A stretch of 64,000 bases of DNA. Origin: Paenibacillus planticolens. GTDB lineage: Bacteria > Bacillota > Bacilli > Paenibacillales > NBRC-103111. The stretch covers positions 248,001 to 312,000 of the forward strand of contig NZ_WHNZ01000022.1 of NCBI RefSeq assembly GCF_013141725.1. The letters are read 5' to 3'. Below are positions 26,151-35,153 of this stretch, piece by piece; the first letter of the stretch is position 1; each line of letters starts with the position of its first letter. The translations under genes and the position numbers were made by a program. The notes under the pieces were generated by a model that had not been told where the DNA came from, ran no database searches, and saw only the letters and a program-made list of their open reading frames with translations.

Positions 26151-27350
26151 TCAATCCTCCTTAGGGCGCAAAATGATGGAGTTATTCGTTGTACCTAGGC
26201 GGCGAATATGCAAATCTATAGAGATATTTACTTGCAGCTGGGTGAATTCATTTGGCCAATCCTGCTTTATGTTCTTCCACGTCTTGGGGGACGCATCCTC
26301 AATGAGCTCACCAAAGCCGAATATATCCGCTTTATTCTCCTTTGCTTTGTTAATGGAAGAAGTCATGACTTTTTTTAGGGAGTTGGCGGCGATTTTCTCG
26401 ATCTCATGTATCGTGTCCGGATCCAGCAAATCGATCTCACATTGAACTTCGCTTATATTTTCCTCCATCATGACGTGAATGTTGATTGCCGGCTTGCCGT
26501 TTGTCACTTGCCCTTTGACTTTGGTTTTTGAACGAACGATTTCTACGGTTAACGTTCCGCCTTTGGGACATTCCAGATGCCCCATCGTGCTTTTGACATT
26601 CCCCATAATATAGTTATATCCCTTGCTTTCATCCTGGTTCAGCCAATCGATCAACTTGTCCTGTCTAAAGAGAGCTAACCCGGTATACTGCAAATTAGTG
26701 ATAGGTTCTGTCTCCGCTAAGGACGACTTCGACTTCCCCGTCTCTGGATTGCCCTTGATTCGAATGCCGGTTAATACCGCCTCGGTTGTCGGTTTGCTAA
26801 GATTGCTTATAAACTGATCGATGCGAACGCTGACCGTCGGGGCCCATGCCTTCTCTGAAGTTTCCAACGTTTTGAACATTTTGTTGGCTGGAATCCTTTC
26901 GATTGGCGTTAACACTTGCAGCACTTTGGAGGCGGTCGTACCTCTGGCAACGATGATGTAGAAATCGGATCGGATTTCATGGTCTCTGGTGATGCCATCC
27001 AAGACTTTGGCCACCCCTTCGCGGGCCAGCTCCTCCCCAATGACGATAATGCGCAAATGGGAAGCAAACAATTTACGGGGAGCTGAAGTCGTCAATTTCC
27101 TTGCTGCTTCCAGCGTTGAAATTCCCTTCGCCGAAAGGGTGGTGATGGGCGTGCTGTAGCCTGCCCCTTTTTTCGAAGCTACCTCATTGGGGTTTACGAT
27201 TTGCGCAGTAACTAAGTACTCATCTCCGCTTTTATCGAAACCTACGCCAACCGTGATCGCCAAATCGTTCAATTCATGCCGGTCCCAACATCCGGAGAGT
27301 ACAAAGCCAAGTAAGCTTAGCGTACAGAGAATACGAGCTAATCTTATCAT
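26151..27350 (-). CDS. GerAC-type germinant receptor lipoprotein
   Basis: This is the C subunit of the germinant receptor, a lipoprotein on the outer face of the spore inner membrane. The 399-residue Ger(x)C-family protein has a lipobox LSGC with lipidated Cys21, and the typical start CWDRHELNDLAITVGVGFD. GGGGGGAT precedes the ATG. It follows the A subunit gene by 15 bases. Length is normal for the family. Confidence 0.94.
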   Translation of the reverse strand: MIRLARILCTLSLLGFVLSGCWDRHELNDLAITVGVGFDKSGDEYLVTAQIVNPNEVASKKGAGYSTPITTLSAKGISTLEAARKLTTSAPRKLFASHLRIIVIGEELAREGVAKVLDGITRDHEIRSDFYIIVARGTTASKVLQVLTPIERIPANKMFKTLETSEKAWAPTVSVRIDQFISNLSKPTTEAVLTGIRIKGNPETGKSKSSLAETEPITNLQYTGLALFRQDKLIDWLNQDESKGYNYIMGNVKSTMGHLECPKGGTLTVEIVRSKTKVKGQVTNGKPAINIHVMMEENISEVQCEIDLLDPDTIHEIEKIAANSLKKVMTSSINKAKENKADIFGFGELIEDASPKTWKNIKQDWPNEFTQLQVNISIDLHIRRLGTTNNSIILRPKED

Positions 27351-27365
27351 TGGCAGATCCCCCCT

Positions 27366-28967
27366 TTATTCTGGTCTTGGTTTACTTGTCGGGGCATTGT
27401 TTTCGCGAATGATATTCGTTTGACTAATAAATCGAGGTCTGGAGAACAAGCCCCATTGCGGCAATTTGAGGATAGTATCCTTCTGATCGGCCAATACGAA
27501 CGGCGCCATTGGAGACATGTACGGAACTCCAAATGAACGCAGGGAACAAAGATGCTGAACCATTGCGATTAAGCCAACAGTAATACCGAATAAGCCAAAG
27601 GTAGCTGCAAATATCATCAAAATAAAACGGATGATTCGCACGGGGATTCCCATACTAAAAGCCGGAATGACAAAGTTAGCGATCGCTGTAATCGCCACAA
27701 CAATAACCATAGCCGGTGATACCAGCCCCGCTTCCACAGCTCCTTGTCCGATCACTAACGCACCTACGATCGATACGGCTTGACCTACCGTCTTAGGGAG
27801 CCGAACCCCGGCTTCGCGCAGAATCTCAAAGGTCACTTCCATCAGCAGCGCCTCCACAAAGGCTGGGAAAGGAATGCCTTCCCGCTGTGCAGCTAAGTTG
27901 AACAGTAATGAGCTTGGCACGAGCTCCTGGTGAAAAGTCGTCATCGCAATATAGAAGGAAGGTGCCATCAAGGAGATGAAAAAACACATATACCGCAGCA
28001 TGCGTAGCAGCGTTGCAAATTCAGCACGTTGATAATAGTCCTCCGCCGATTGAAAAAACTGCGTGAAGATCACAGGCGCCTCCAGCACGAAAGGCGTTCC
28101 ATCCATCAATATGGCGATGCGCCCCTCCAGAAGCCCAGCCGCAATCACATCGGGCCGCTCGGTATTGTACACGGTCGGGAACGGCGTGAAGGTTTCATCC
28201 TGAATGAGCTCCTCGATGTTGCCGCTTTCCAGAATGCCGTCAATATCAATGCGCCCCAGCCGCTGCCGCACCTCGTCTACAATTTTGTCGTTCGCAATGC
28301 CGTGAATGAACATGATCGCCACTGTTGTTTGCGTAACTCTGCCGATTGTCATGCTTTCCAGCCATAAATTCGGGCTCTTGATACGCTTTCGGATGAGCGA
28401 AATGTTCGTGCCTATGGACTCCGTAAATCCATCGCGGGGACCTCTCACGACGGACTGCGTAGACGGCTCCTCCACGGAACGCTGTTCTTCCGCAGATGTA
28501 TTAACGGATAGTACCTGTGTATAACCTTCGACAAAGATGACGGTTTCTCCTGACAAAATCCGATAGCACACTTCTTGATAGTCGCTGATCGTTTGGACTT
28601 CTCCATACGTCTGAAGCATATTCTTCATTAAATCGGGTAATTCATAGAATCCTGTTTCTAAGCCTAGTAGGAGTTCAGTCGATTTTGCCGTTAAGCCGTT
28701 CATGATATCCTGAAACAATGTTTTATTTACCATCTGCTCCAGGAAAGCAAAGCCTATTTTGCAATCCGTTTCTAGTGCCAGGTAGAGTTCACCGGTTTTG
28801 AGATCGGCGCTCTTGCCAAAGGTTATTTGGATGTGCTCGATGTTCAACGTGGTATCGCCGGAAATGCTTATTTGCGAAAAGGGCTGTTTCTGCTCTTGAG
28901 ATTGCTCCGTTGGAGTTTTGTCACGATTGAATAGTTGATGCAGTGTCTTGGTCCACGATATCCGCAT
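27366..28967 (-). CDS. GerAA-type spore germination protein
   Basis: This is the A subunit of the germinant receptor: a large N-terminal soluble domain and a C-terminal set of about five membrane helices, as in the GerA/SpoVAF family. Characteristic text includes ESMTIGRVTQTTVAIMFIHG, VYNTERPDVIAAGLLEGRIA and EALLMEVTFEILREAGVRLP. An ATG at 28967 with GGTGG five bases upstream is preferred; an ATG at 28988 has no ribosome binding site. It is the first gene of the A-C-D-B operon. I could not identify a convincing sigma-G promoter. Confidence 0.94.
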   Translation of the reverse strand: MRISWTKTLHQLFNRDKTPTEQSQEQKQPFSQISISGDTTLNIEHIQITFGKSADLKTGELYLALETDCKIGFAFLEQMVNKTLFQDIMNGLTAKSTELLLGLETGFYELPDLMKNMLQTYGEVQTISDYQEVCYRILSGETVIFVEGYTQVLSVNTSAEEQRSVEEPSTQSVVRGPRDGFTESIGTNISLIRKRIKSPNLWLESMTIGRVTQTTVAIMFIHGIANDKIVDEVRQRLGRIDIDGILESGNIEELIQDETFTPFPTVYNTERPDVIAAGLLEGRIAILMDGTPFVLEAPVIFTQFFQSAEDYYQRAEFATLLRMLRYMCFFISLMAPSFYIAMTTFHQELVPSSLLFNLAAQREGIPFPAFVEALLMEVTFEILREAGVRLPKTVGQAVSIVGALVIGQGAVEAGLVSPAMVIVVAITAIANFVIPAFSMGIPVRIIRFILMIFAATFGLFGITVGLIAMVQHLCSLRSFGVPYMSPMAPFVLADQKDTILKLPQWGLFSRPRFISQTNIIRENNAPTSKPRPE

Positions 28968-29063
28968 TGTCGCCACCACCACATTCATGTTAAAATCAGG
29001 CCTGCTTAAGGAAAGTTTTCCCTGATGGCCGCAAAATTATGTATGAAAGGTCAATTGAGCAGC

Positions 29064-29102
29064 AAAAAAGGACCTCATCCCCAGCCGGAGAGAAGTCCTT
29101 TT
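29064..29102 (-). terminator. Intrinsic terminator after the ABC-2 exporter operon
   Basis: On the minus strand AAAAGGACTTC pairs with GAGGTCCTTTT, followed by further T residues, shortly after the ABC permease reading frame ends. Confidence 0.8.
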
Positions 29103-29115
29103 CAGTAACCGATTT

Positions 29116-29900
29116 TCAGCTGCTAGCACTCGTATAATGACGCAGCGCGAATTTCCATAACACACGTGTCAAAGCCAAACAAACGAGCGCAATCCCCACA
29201 CTCCAAGCAACCTGCCAGCCACTGATATGTCCAATGAGAGCGGAAGCAGGGAAGGTTGTGATGAAAGCTATAGGAAATATATACGTAAGGTGAAACGTAG
29301 AAATCCTTTGTACACCGAAACCGGAAAACGTGCCGTCTCAAAAAAAGAGCTGAATAAATAAGACAAATTGTCTACCTTCACAGCCCAGAATGAAAACATC
29401 ATCATCCCCATCCAAAGCGAATAAACCACCGCAAGCGATGCCACAAAAACAATAGCGAACTCAATAAGCATAAGCAAGCTAGGAATGACTTCAAGCTGCC
29501 AAAGCGCGTAGGCAACCAAAGCAAGTCCGAGTACAACGTCCGACAATCGCCAGAAAACAAGATGTCTGAAGCTAATGTAAAACTGGCTGTCTACGGGCTT
29601 CATCAATACGAAATCCAAAGTCCCTTTGCGGATATGATTAACAAGACGAGACATATTAGGCTGTAAAACAAATTCAATAAACCCATGCACCGCATTGAAT
29701 ATGCCTAGCAGCACGAGCACTTCGTAGAAGTCCCAACCGCCAATTTCTTCTGTCCGATAAAAGTACAATTGCACCGTCAATATCGCCATGGCCAGCCATA
29801 ACACCGTCGACAATATATTTGCCGCAAAATTAGCGCGATACTCGAACTCTTCAACGATGCAAGCACGCATAAACTCTCGAAGCAATTGCACGTATTTCAT
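29116..29900 (-). pseudogene. ABC-2 type permease broken by a one-base frameshift
   Basis: The first part reads as a normal ABC2_membrane_6 (DUF990) permease with six-helix character up to RFPVSVYKGFLRFTL, near 29286. There the frame runs into TAG at 29268. One frame over, the sequence continues as TYIFPIAFITTFPASALIGH and ends RHYTSASS with TGA at 29118-29116. This is the expected family C-terminus and would give a normal length of about 261 residues. One missing base between the codons at 29284-29290 explains it. This may be a true mutation or a sequencing error. The partner permease and ATPase genes upstream are intact. The start is the ATG at 29900; a GTG four codons earlier is also possible. 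Confidence 0.85.
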
Positions 29901-29921
29901 CGAAGGCTGCACTCTCCTTTC

Positions 29922-30737
29922 TCATCCGCCAACAGCCCCATATTTCTTAATGCCTTTCTTCCACAGCAATCGAAACGTGACGAGCAGAATGATAAGCCAT
30001 GCGAATTGGATCGCGAAATTGGTAAGAATTGCGGGCGAACCAATCTCGATTTTGCCCACTAAGAGCTCTACCGGAAAACCAACGGTTCCATAGAAGGGCA
30101 GCCATGCCGCTACTTCTTCAACCCATGAGGGAAACATGCTTAATGGCGCAATCCGGCCTGCAAGAAAAAGATGAATGCCCTCGTAAAGGCTGTAAATGGC
30201 CGTCGCCCGATTCGTCCAAAAGGCCAACAAGCCGAACTCGAAGCCGATCAGGAACCGGATCACGGATGAAAAGACAATAGCGCAGAAGAAAAGCACGATT
30301 ATTTCCAAGGAAATATTTAGCCTAAGCATCGGGAACAACGCTGCCGCTATCGCCCACGCCGGTAGTAATATAAACGCGAAAAACAGCTTGTACACAAGGT
30401 TTTGAGAAATGCTCCAGTGCACGGGGTGAAAAGGCCGTACGAGCTTCGTTGACAGCGATCCGTCCTGAATGCTGGTGTCCAGCTCCCAGACATCCCAAGT
30501 GCTTGTCAAACGATCAACCAAAAGAACACCAAGAAAATACACCATATAATCATGCGCATTATAGCCGCCAACCGTTTGATTATTGCTTATCGACAACCAA
30601 ACGGCCATAGAGACAAGCGGCTGAATAAAGGCGCCAACCATCCAGATCAGCGATTCGCTTCGGTATGCAAACATAACCGCCCATTCAACCCGAAGCAGCA
30701 TGCGGTATTTTTGCCAAAATAAAGCCATTCCCTTCAT
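29922..30737 (-). CDS. ABC-2 type exporter permease (ABC2_membrane_6 family)
   Basis: This 271-residue integral membrane protein has about six helices and the family text EWAVMFAYRSESLIWMVGAFIQPL and FWTNRATAIYSLYEGIHLFLAGRI. It should pair with the second permease at 29116-29900 and the ATPase at 30734 to form an exporter of unknown substrate. It overlaps the ATPase stop by four bases (ATGA). If the second permease is truly broken, the exporter may be non-functional or rely on this subunit alone. Confidence 0.92.
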   Translation of the reverse strand: MKGMALFWQKYRMLLRVEWAVMFAYRSESLIWMVGAFIQPLVSMAVWLSISNNQTVGGYNAHDYMVYFLGVLLVDRLTSTWDVWELDTSIQDGSLSTKLVRPFHPVHWSISQNLVYKLFFAFILLPAWAIAAALFPMLRLNISLEIIVLFFCAIVFSSVIRFLIGFEFGLLAFWTNRATAIYSLYEGIHLFLAGRIAPLSMFPSWVEEVAAWLPFYGTVGFPVELLVGKIEIGSPAILTNFAIQFAWLIILLVTFRLLWKKGIKKYGAVGG

Positions 30738-31738
30738 GAGCCGCTGCTTCCCCCTTCGGTCTTCGCCTCAAAGGCTTGGGCGATCACCGATTCCATGGAT
30801 GGATCTTCGATCGTTAAATCCAATACGCTGAGCTTGGATAACAGCCTTGCCGAAAGCACGGACACTTGCTCTCTGGGCACATCCACATCGACATTTGGAA
30901 ATTCAAAATTCACTAACGTTCCCATCCCGCGAATAACGTCCGCAAGTTCATGCTCCTGAGTGCGTTCAGCCAGTTGAAGTCGAATGCGCTTATTAGGCGC
31001 ATATTTGTCTATCAACTGGTTGATCGCTCCATCGTATAGAAGCCGTCCTTTGCCGATGACCAGCACCCGTTCGCATAGAGCTGTAACATCAGCCATGTAA
31101 TGGCTCGTGAGCAGAATTGTCGCTTTGTATTTGCGGCTGTAGTCCTGAATGAACCGCCGCATCACTTCCTGCATATTCACGTCAAGCCCAATCGTCGGCT
31201 CATCGAGAAATACGATCCTGGGCCGGTGCAGCAGCGCTGCGGCCAGCTCGCACTTCATTCGCTCTCCGAGCGACAGCTGTCTGACCGGCTTTCGGATCAC
31301 TTCTTCCAGCTGCAGAAGCTGTACCAGGTCCGACAATGTTTCTTCATAGGCCTGATCGGGAATTTCGTAAATCACTTTATTCACCAGAAACGTTTCTGCA
31401 GCGGGAAGATCCCAGATCAGCTGGCTTTTTTGCCCCATGACCAAAGAAATCTGCTTCTTAAATTCCTTTTTATGCTGAAAAGGAACAAAACCGCCTACCG
31501 TCACTTCACCGCCTGAAGGATGAAGCAGTCCGCTCAGCACTTTCATCGTTGTTGTTTTGCCGGCCCCGTTCGGTCCAAGAAAAGCGACGATCTCGCCTTC
31601 CGGGATGTAAAAGGATACATCATCTACGGCTTTAACCGTTCGAAATTTACGATGGAACAAGCTTTTGAGTGAAGCGACGAAGCCCGGCTCCCGTTCGTGG
31701 ACCTGGTACCATTTGCTCAGCTTGCGAACTTCAATCAT
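30734..31738 (-). CDS. ABC exporter ATP-binding protein
   Basis: This 334-residue cytoplasmic ATPase shows Walker A (GPNGAGKTT), a Q-loop region, signature LSLGERMKCE, Walker B (IVFLDEPTIGLD) and the switch His in LLTSHYMADV. A C-terminal extension of about 90 residues is usual for this exporter type. The ATG at 31738 has GAGGAGG seven bases upstream. The gene overlaps the end of the DUF309 gene by eight bases. It energises the two DUF990-type permeases downstream. Confidence 0.93.
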   Translation of the reverse strand: MIEVRKLSKWYQVHEREPGFVASLKSLFHRKFRTVKAVDDVSFYIPEGEIVAFLGPNGAGKTTTMKVLSGLLHPSGGEVTVGGFVPFQHKKEFKKQISLVMGQKSQLIWDLPAAETFLVNKVIYEIPDQAYEETLSDLVQLLQLEEVIRKPVRQLSLGERMKCELAAALLHRPRIVFLDEPTIGLDVNMQEVMRRFIQDYSRKYKATILLTSHYMADVTALCERVLVIGKGRLLYDGAINQLIDKYAPNKRIRLQLAERTQEHELADVIRGMGTLVNFEFPNVDVDVPREQVSVLSARLLSKLSVLDLTIEDPSMESVIAQAFEAKTEGGSSGS

Positions 31739-32159
31739 GGCTATCCTCCTCGTCATGCTGGGGTGGATGCTGCTTCATATGTTCCAGAAGTTCAACGAGT
31801 TCCGGATCAACGAGATGGATTGTAAGGTCATACGGAGCAAAAGGTTCTTCTTTTATACGGTGGAGCCTCGCAACATAGAACTTGCTATCTTCGACCAAGC
31901 TTCCCAAATCGATTCCAAGCGAATCCGCCGGATAAGGCGCCAATTTATCCAATCCCGCGCTAAAAAGCTTAATGGAACCGCTTACGTTTCCATTCGCATG
32001 ATGATAAAGGCCCACTGCAATTTGCAGTAGACCTTGATATAGAGGGCTCCGGCCTTCTTCCAGCCAAAGCTCCTCCATCACCTCATGACATTCAAAATAA
32101 TCGCGCAGCTCGTTAAAATAATACAGGTAAGCCACATATAAACGATCGTAAGCAGCCAT
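31731..32159 (-). CDS. DUF309 family protein
   Basis: This 142-residue cytoplasmic protein carries the DUF309 core YYFNELRDYFECHEVMEELWLEEG and GLLQIAVGLYHHANGN. Its function is unknown; the conserved Glu and His residues could bind metal or nucleotide. AAGGAGAT lies upstream. It starts three bases after the alarmone synthetase stop and overlaps the ABC ATPase start, so it belongs to this operon. Confidence 0.9.
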   Translation of the reverse strand: MAAYDRLYVAYLYYFNELRDYFECHEVMEELWLEEGRSPLYQGLLQIAVGLYHHANGNVSGSIKLFSAGLDKLAPYPADSLGIDLGSLVEDSKFYVARLHRIKEEPFAPYDLTIHLVDPELVELLEHMKQHPPQHDEEDSHD

Positions 32160-32162
32160 AGA

Positions 32163-32960
32163 TCAGTTTAGATCTCCTTTTTTCGCTCGGGCGATTGCGA
32201 TCTCAAGATCAGTAGACAAATCGCTCAAGCCGTCTTCCGTTTCCCAAATCTCGTTGAATCTTAGCTGAAATTGAGCTGCTTCCCGAACCCTATGATAGAA
32301 ATAAAGCTCCTGAATGTTGCTCAGTACTTTATTGACTAAATTCGAGTTATCTTCAAACATTTTCTGCGATTCAACAATTTCACCGCGAATGCTGGACATT
32401 TCCTGATCTAAGAGATAAGCGGCCTCTGCCGCTTTACTCAAACGAGCCCTGACATCATCCGGCAGTTGCTCTTTATATTTATAATTTAAGGAATGCTCAA
32501 TTGTAGCCCAAAAGTTCATAGCGAGCGTTCGAATTTGCACCTCGGCCAAAATTCTCTTCATTCCTAAAGCCGTCTGTACCGGATATTCAATAATAATATG
32601 AAAACTTCGATACCCGCTCGGTTTCTTATTTGTAATATAATCTTTCTCGTAGACAACGCTCATATCCTGCCTGCTGCGGATGAGTTCTGCCAGACGCTCG
32701 ATATCCGCTTCAAACTGACACATGATCCGAATGCCCGCGATGTCCTCGATACCGGATTCCAATTGATCCATTGGTACGTTCAAACGCTTCGCTTTTTCCA
32801 GCATGCTTGATATTTTCTTAACGCGGCCTGTTACGAATTCAATGGGGGCATATTCTTCTCTGCTTTTGAGTTCGCCGCGCAGCGTTTTAAACTTCACCTT
32901 CAATTCTTCCACCGCTTGTTCGTAAGGCAGGAGAAATTTCTTCCAGTCTCGTCCATCCAT
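32163..32960 (-). CDS. Small alarmone synthetase, YjbM/RelQ type
   Basis: This cytoplasmic (p)ppGpp synthetase transfers pyrophosphate from ATP to GDP or GTP. The 265-residue protein has the RelA/SpoT synthetase core: EFVTGRVKKISSMLEKAKR, DIAGIRIMC, KPSGYRSFHIII and EVQIRTLAMNFWATIEHSLNYKY. It lacks a hydrolase domain. The sequence closely resembles Bacillus YjbM from memory, but has about 50 extra C-terminal residues. The ATG at 32960 has GGAGG eight bases upstream. It lies 26 nt downstream of pyrD. Confidence 0.93.
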   Translation of the reverse strand: MDGRDWKKFLLPYEQAVEELKVKFKTLRGELKSREEYAPIEFVTGRVKKISSMLEKAKRLNVPMDQLESGIEDIAGIRIMCQFEADIERLAELIRSRQDMSVVYEKDYITNKKPSGYRSFHIIIEYPVQTALGMKRILAEVQIRTLAMNFWATIEHSLNYKYKEQLPDDVRARLSKAAEAAYLLDQEMSSIRGEIVESQKMFEDNSNLVNKVLSNIQELYFYHRVREAAQFQLRFNEIWETEDGLSDLSTDLEIAIARAKKGDLN

Positions 32961-32986
32961 TGATTTTTCCTCCATTCCAAATGAAG

Positions 32987-34084
32987 TCAGTTGTGATCTG
33001 CACCGATTGCCTGGGAAATATGAGTATATCCATCTTTTTGGAGTAAATCTTGGAGTCCCCTATTAATGTTAGTAAGAATGCCGGGACCCTCATAGATTAA
33101 TCCGGTATAAACTTCAACTAAGCTGGCACCGGCCCGAATCTTGTCATAGGCATCCCTAGCCGTGAAAATCCCGCCAGCTCCTATGATCGGCAGCTTGCCC
33201 TCGGTCAACTGATAGACGCGTCGAATGACCTCAGTGGATCGCTCTGTCAGCGGTCTTCCACTAAGCCCGCCTGCTTGCGAACGGTTGGCATGTACGAGTC
33301 CGGCTCTGCTTAACGTTGTGTTCGTCGCAATGATCCCCGAAACTCCGCTGTCCTTAATCGTGTGTACGGTTAATTCAAGCTCATCATCGGTGAGATCAGG
33401 CGCTATTTTTACAAGGACAGGCTTGCCGGTGTGTGCATGCTTAGTCTGTTGAAGCTGCATTTCGGCGGTAACCGCATCAAGCAATCGCTTCAAATCATTC
33501 CCATGCTGTAAATTACGCAAATCCGGCGTGTTTGGTGAGCTAATATTGACGACAAAGAAATCGCCGTATGTATATAAGTCCCGGATGCAAGCCCGATAAT
33601 CCTCTTCGGCCTGCTCGTTCGGAGTCGTTTTATTTTTACCTATGTTGATCGCTACCGGAATGGCTCGTTTGCCTGTCTTTTGCAAGTTGTGAGCCATCTC
33701 ATCCGTTCCTACATTATTGAAGCCCATCCGATTGATGAGCGCCCTGTCTTCGGGCAAACGAAATAACCGCGGCAGCTCATTGCCTGGTTGGGGTTTGGGG
33801 GTTATGGTACCAACTTCCATGAATCCAAATCCAAGCTGCGAGAAGCCTTTCACTGCTTTTGCATTTTTGTCTAACCCTGCGGCCAAACCGACCGGATTGG
33901 CAAACTCCAGTCCCCATATACGCTGGTTCATGAGAGGCGAGTTCTGCACTCCGTACATCGATTTAAGTAATTGCGCTCCGCCTGGGAAACGAGTTACCGC
34001 GCTTAGACCGTCAATGGTCAGATGATGCGCCTTCTCAGGGTCCATTCGAAACAAAATCGGTTTTGCTATCTTCTTATACAGCAT
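32987..34084 (-). CDS. pyrD: Dihydroorotate dehydrogenase (quinone), class 2
   Basis: PyrD oxidises dihydroorotate to orotate in pyrimidine synthesis and passes electrons to quinone at the membrane. The 365-residue protein shows the class 2 features: an N-terminal membrane-associating helix (KKIAKPILFRMDPEKAHH), NPVGLAAGLDKNA, EVGTITPKPQPGN, the catalytic Ser region NISSPNTPDLR and IGAGGIFTARDAYDKIRAGA. It is separate from any pyr operon here and is followed by the alarmone synthetase gene. Confidence 0.96.
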   Translation of the reverse strand: MLYKKIAKPILFRMDPEKAHHLTIDGLSAVTRFPGGAQLLKSMYGVQNSPLMNQRIWGLEFANPVGLAAGLDKNAKAVKGFSQLGFGFMEVGTITPKPQPGNELPRLFRLPEDRALINRMGFNNVGTDEMAHNLQKTGKRAIPVAINIGKNKTTPNEQAEEDYRACIRDLYTYGDFFVVNISSPNTPDLRNLQHGNDLKRLLDAVTAEMQLQQTKHAHTGKPVLVKIAPDLTDDELELTVHTIKDSGVSGIIATNTTLSRAGLVHANRSQAGGLSGRPLTERSTEVIRRVYQLTEGKLPIIGAGGIFTARDAYDKIRAGASLVEVYTGLIYEGPGILTNINRGLQDLLQKDGYTHISQAIGADHN

Positions 34085-34192
34085 GTCCTATGCACTCCGT
34101 TCTCTAATGACTCTAACAGTCAGTTTAGCTGACATTGTGCAATTATGCAATCCACTGTAAGTCTTAAACATAGGATTTAAACAAAAAATCCC

Positions 34193-34216
34193 TGCTCCAT
34201 AACGGTTGCAAGGGAA
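34193..34216 (-). terminator. Intrinsic terminator after the antiterminator gene
   Basis: On the minus strand TCCCTTGC pairs imperfectly with GCAGGGA, followed by six T residues, about 22 bases after the stop codon at 34238. Confidence 0.75.
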
Positions 34217-34237
34217 TAGATCCTGCTATGCCAAACT

Positions 34238-35071
34238 CTATACTTCCGAGCGTTGAAGCAGCCGTTCCAAGTGCATCGTGAGATACCCGGTTTCGTCGTC
34301 CGCCACTTCCATTTGCAGGGCATCGCTGAGCATAAGCGACAGTACTTTTGCCTTCACAAACGTGTCTCCGTACTCTTCTTTAATTTTATTAAGCAGCGTA
34401 TTTTGCAGTGTCTTTCTTTGTTTCACCCGCTCGATGACACCTTTCAAATGACTGATGAATCGCAATGTGGAGAAGGAATCGTCGAAGTTAAAACCTAATT
34501 CTTTCGCCGATTCGATCGTCTTCGAGACGATTCTGACCACCGCTAAGGAATCAGATGCCTGATCCTTTTTGCGGGCGCTATTGAAATGCATCGTCAAGAA
34601 CGCGACTTCATCTTCGGGCAATTTGACATCCAGGTGTTCATTGAGGAATTCGACGGACTTCTTGGCTACTTTATACTCCTCCGGGTACATATAGCCAATT
34701 TCATAAGCAAATGGATTTGTGATGAAAATGCCCCGTTTTTGCCGCTCGACTGCAAAATTAATATGGTCTACTAACGATGCGTGAATCGTTTCTGAGAAAT
34801 CGCCTTCCAGCATGCTTTGCGCGTACGCGATCACCTCTTCTGTGATCCCGATAATTTGCAAGTCAACCGCATTAAGGATTTGTTCATAGTTCCTAAGCAC
34901 CTCTGATGTATGCAAAAGGAATTCTTGCGTAATTTCTGCTTCATCGATAGGCATACCCGGTGTCTTCTTAAAACCGATCCCTTTACCAAAAGCAATCGAG
35001 TTTTTCCCTGATGTCAAATGCGCCATCACCACGTTGTGTGAGAGTACATGGATGATCGTCCGTTCAATCAT
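34238..35071 (-). CDS. BglG/LicT/GlcT-family transcription antiterminator
   Basis: This RNA-binding antiterminator of 277 residues prevents termination in PTS leader RNAs when its regulation domains are suitably phosphorylated. It has an N-terminal CAT domain (IERTIIHVLSHNVVMAHL, GKGIGFKKTPG) and two PRD domains. PRD1 has His in LVDHINFAVERQK and PRD2 has EVAFLTMHFNSA. The ATG at 35071 follows AGGAGGTG. It lies 82 bases after a PTS EIICB gene on the same strand. No matching RNA antiterminator hairpin was found next to that PTS gene. Confidence 0.93.
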   Translation of the reverse strand: MIERTIIHVLSHNVVMAHLTSGKNSIAFGKGIGFKKTPGMPIDEAEITQEFLLHTSEVLRNYEQILNAVDLQIIGITEEVIAYAQSMLEGDFSETIHASLVDHINFAVERQKRGIFITNPFAYEIGYMYPEEYKVAKKSVEFLNEHLDVKLPEDEVAFLTMHFNSARKKDQASDSLAVVRIVSKTIESAKELGFNFDDSFSTLRFISHLKGVIERVKQRKTLQNTLLNKIKEEYGDTFVKAKVLSLMLSDALQMEVADDETGYLTMHLERLLQRSEV

Positions 35072-35153
35072 TAGACACCTCCTAATCTTTGTTTCGGGGT
35101 CCCCGCAAAGTAACCGGAATAGACCTCGAAGAGTCACAGTGTCACTTTGTGGG

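Noticed and set aside
28989..29060. Possible sigma-G promoter (CATACAT) ahead of the gerA-type operon
   Set aside because: The -10 resemblance is partial and no matching -35 element lies at the proper distance.
29123..29341. Open frame of 72 residues overlapping the broken ABC permease
   Set aside because: It is in the third frame, has no family-like text, and the real continuation of the permease lies in the other alternative frame ending at 29116.
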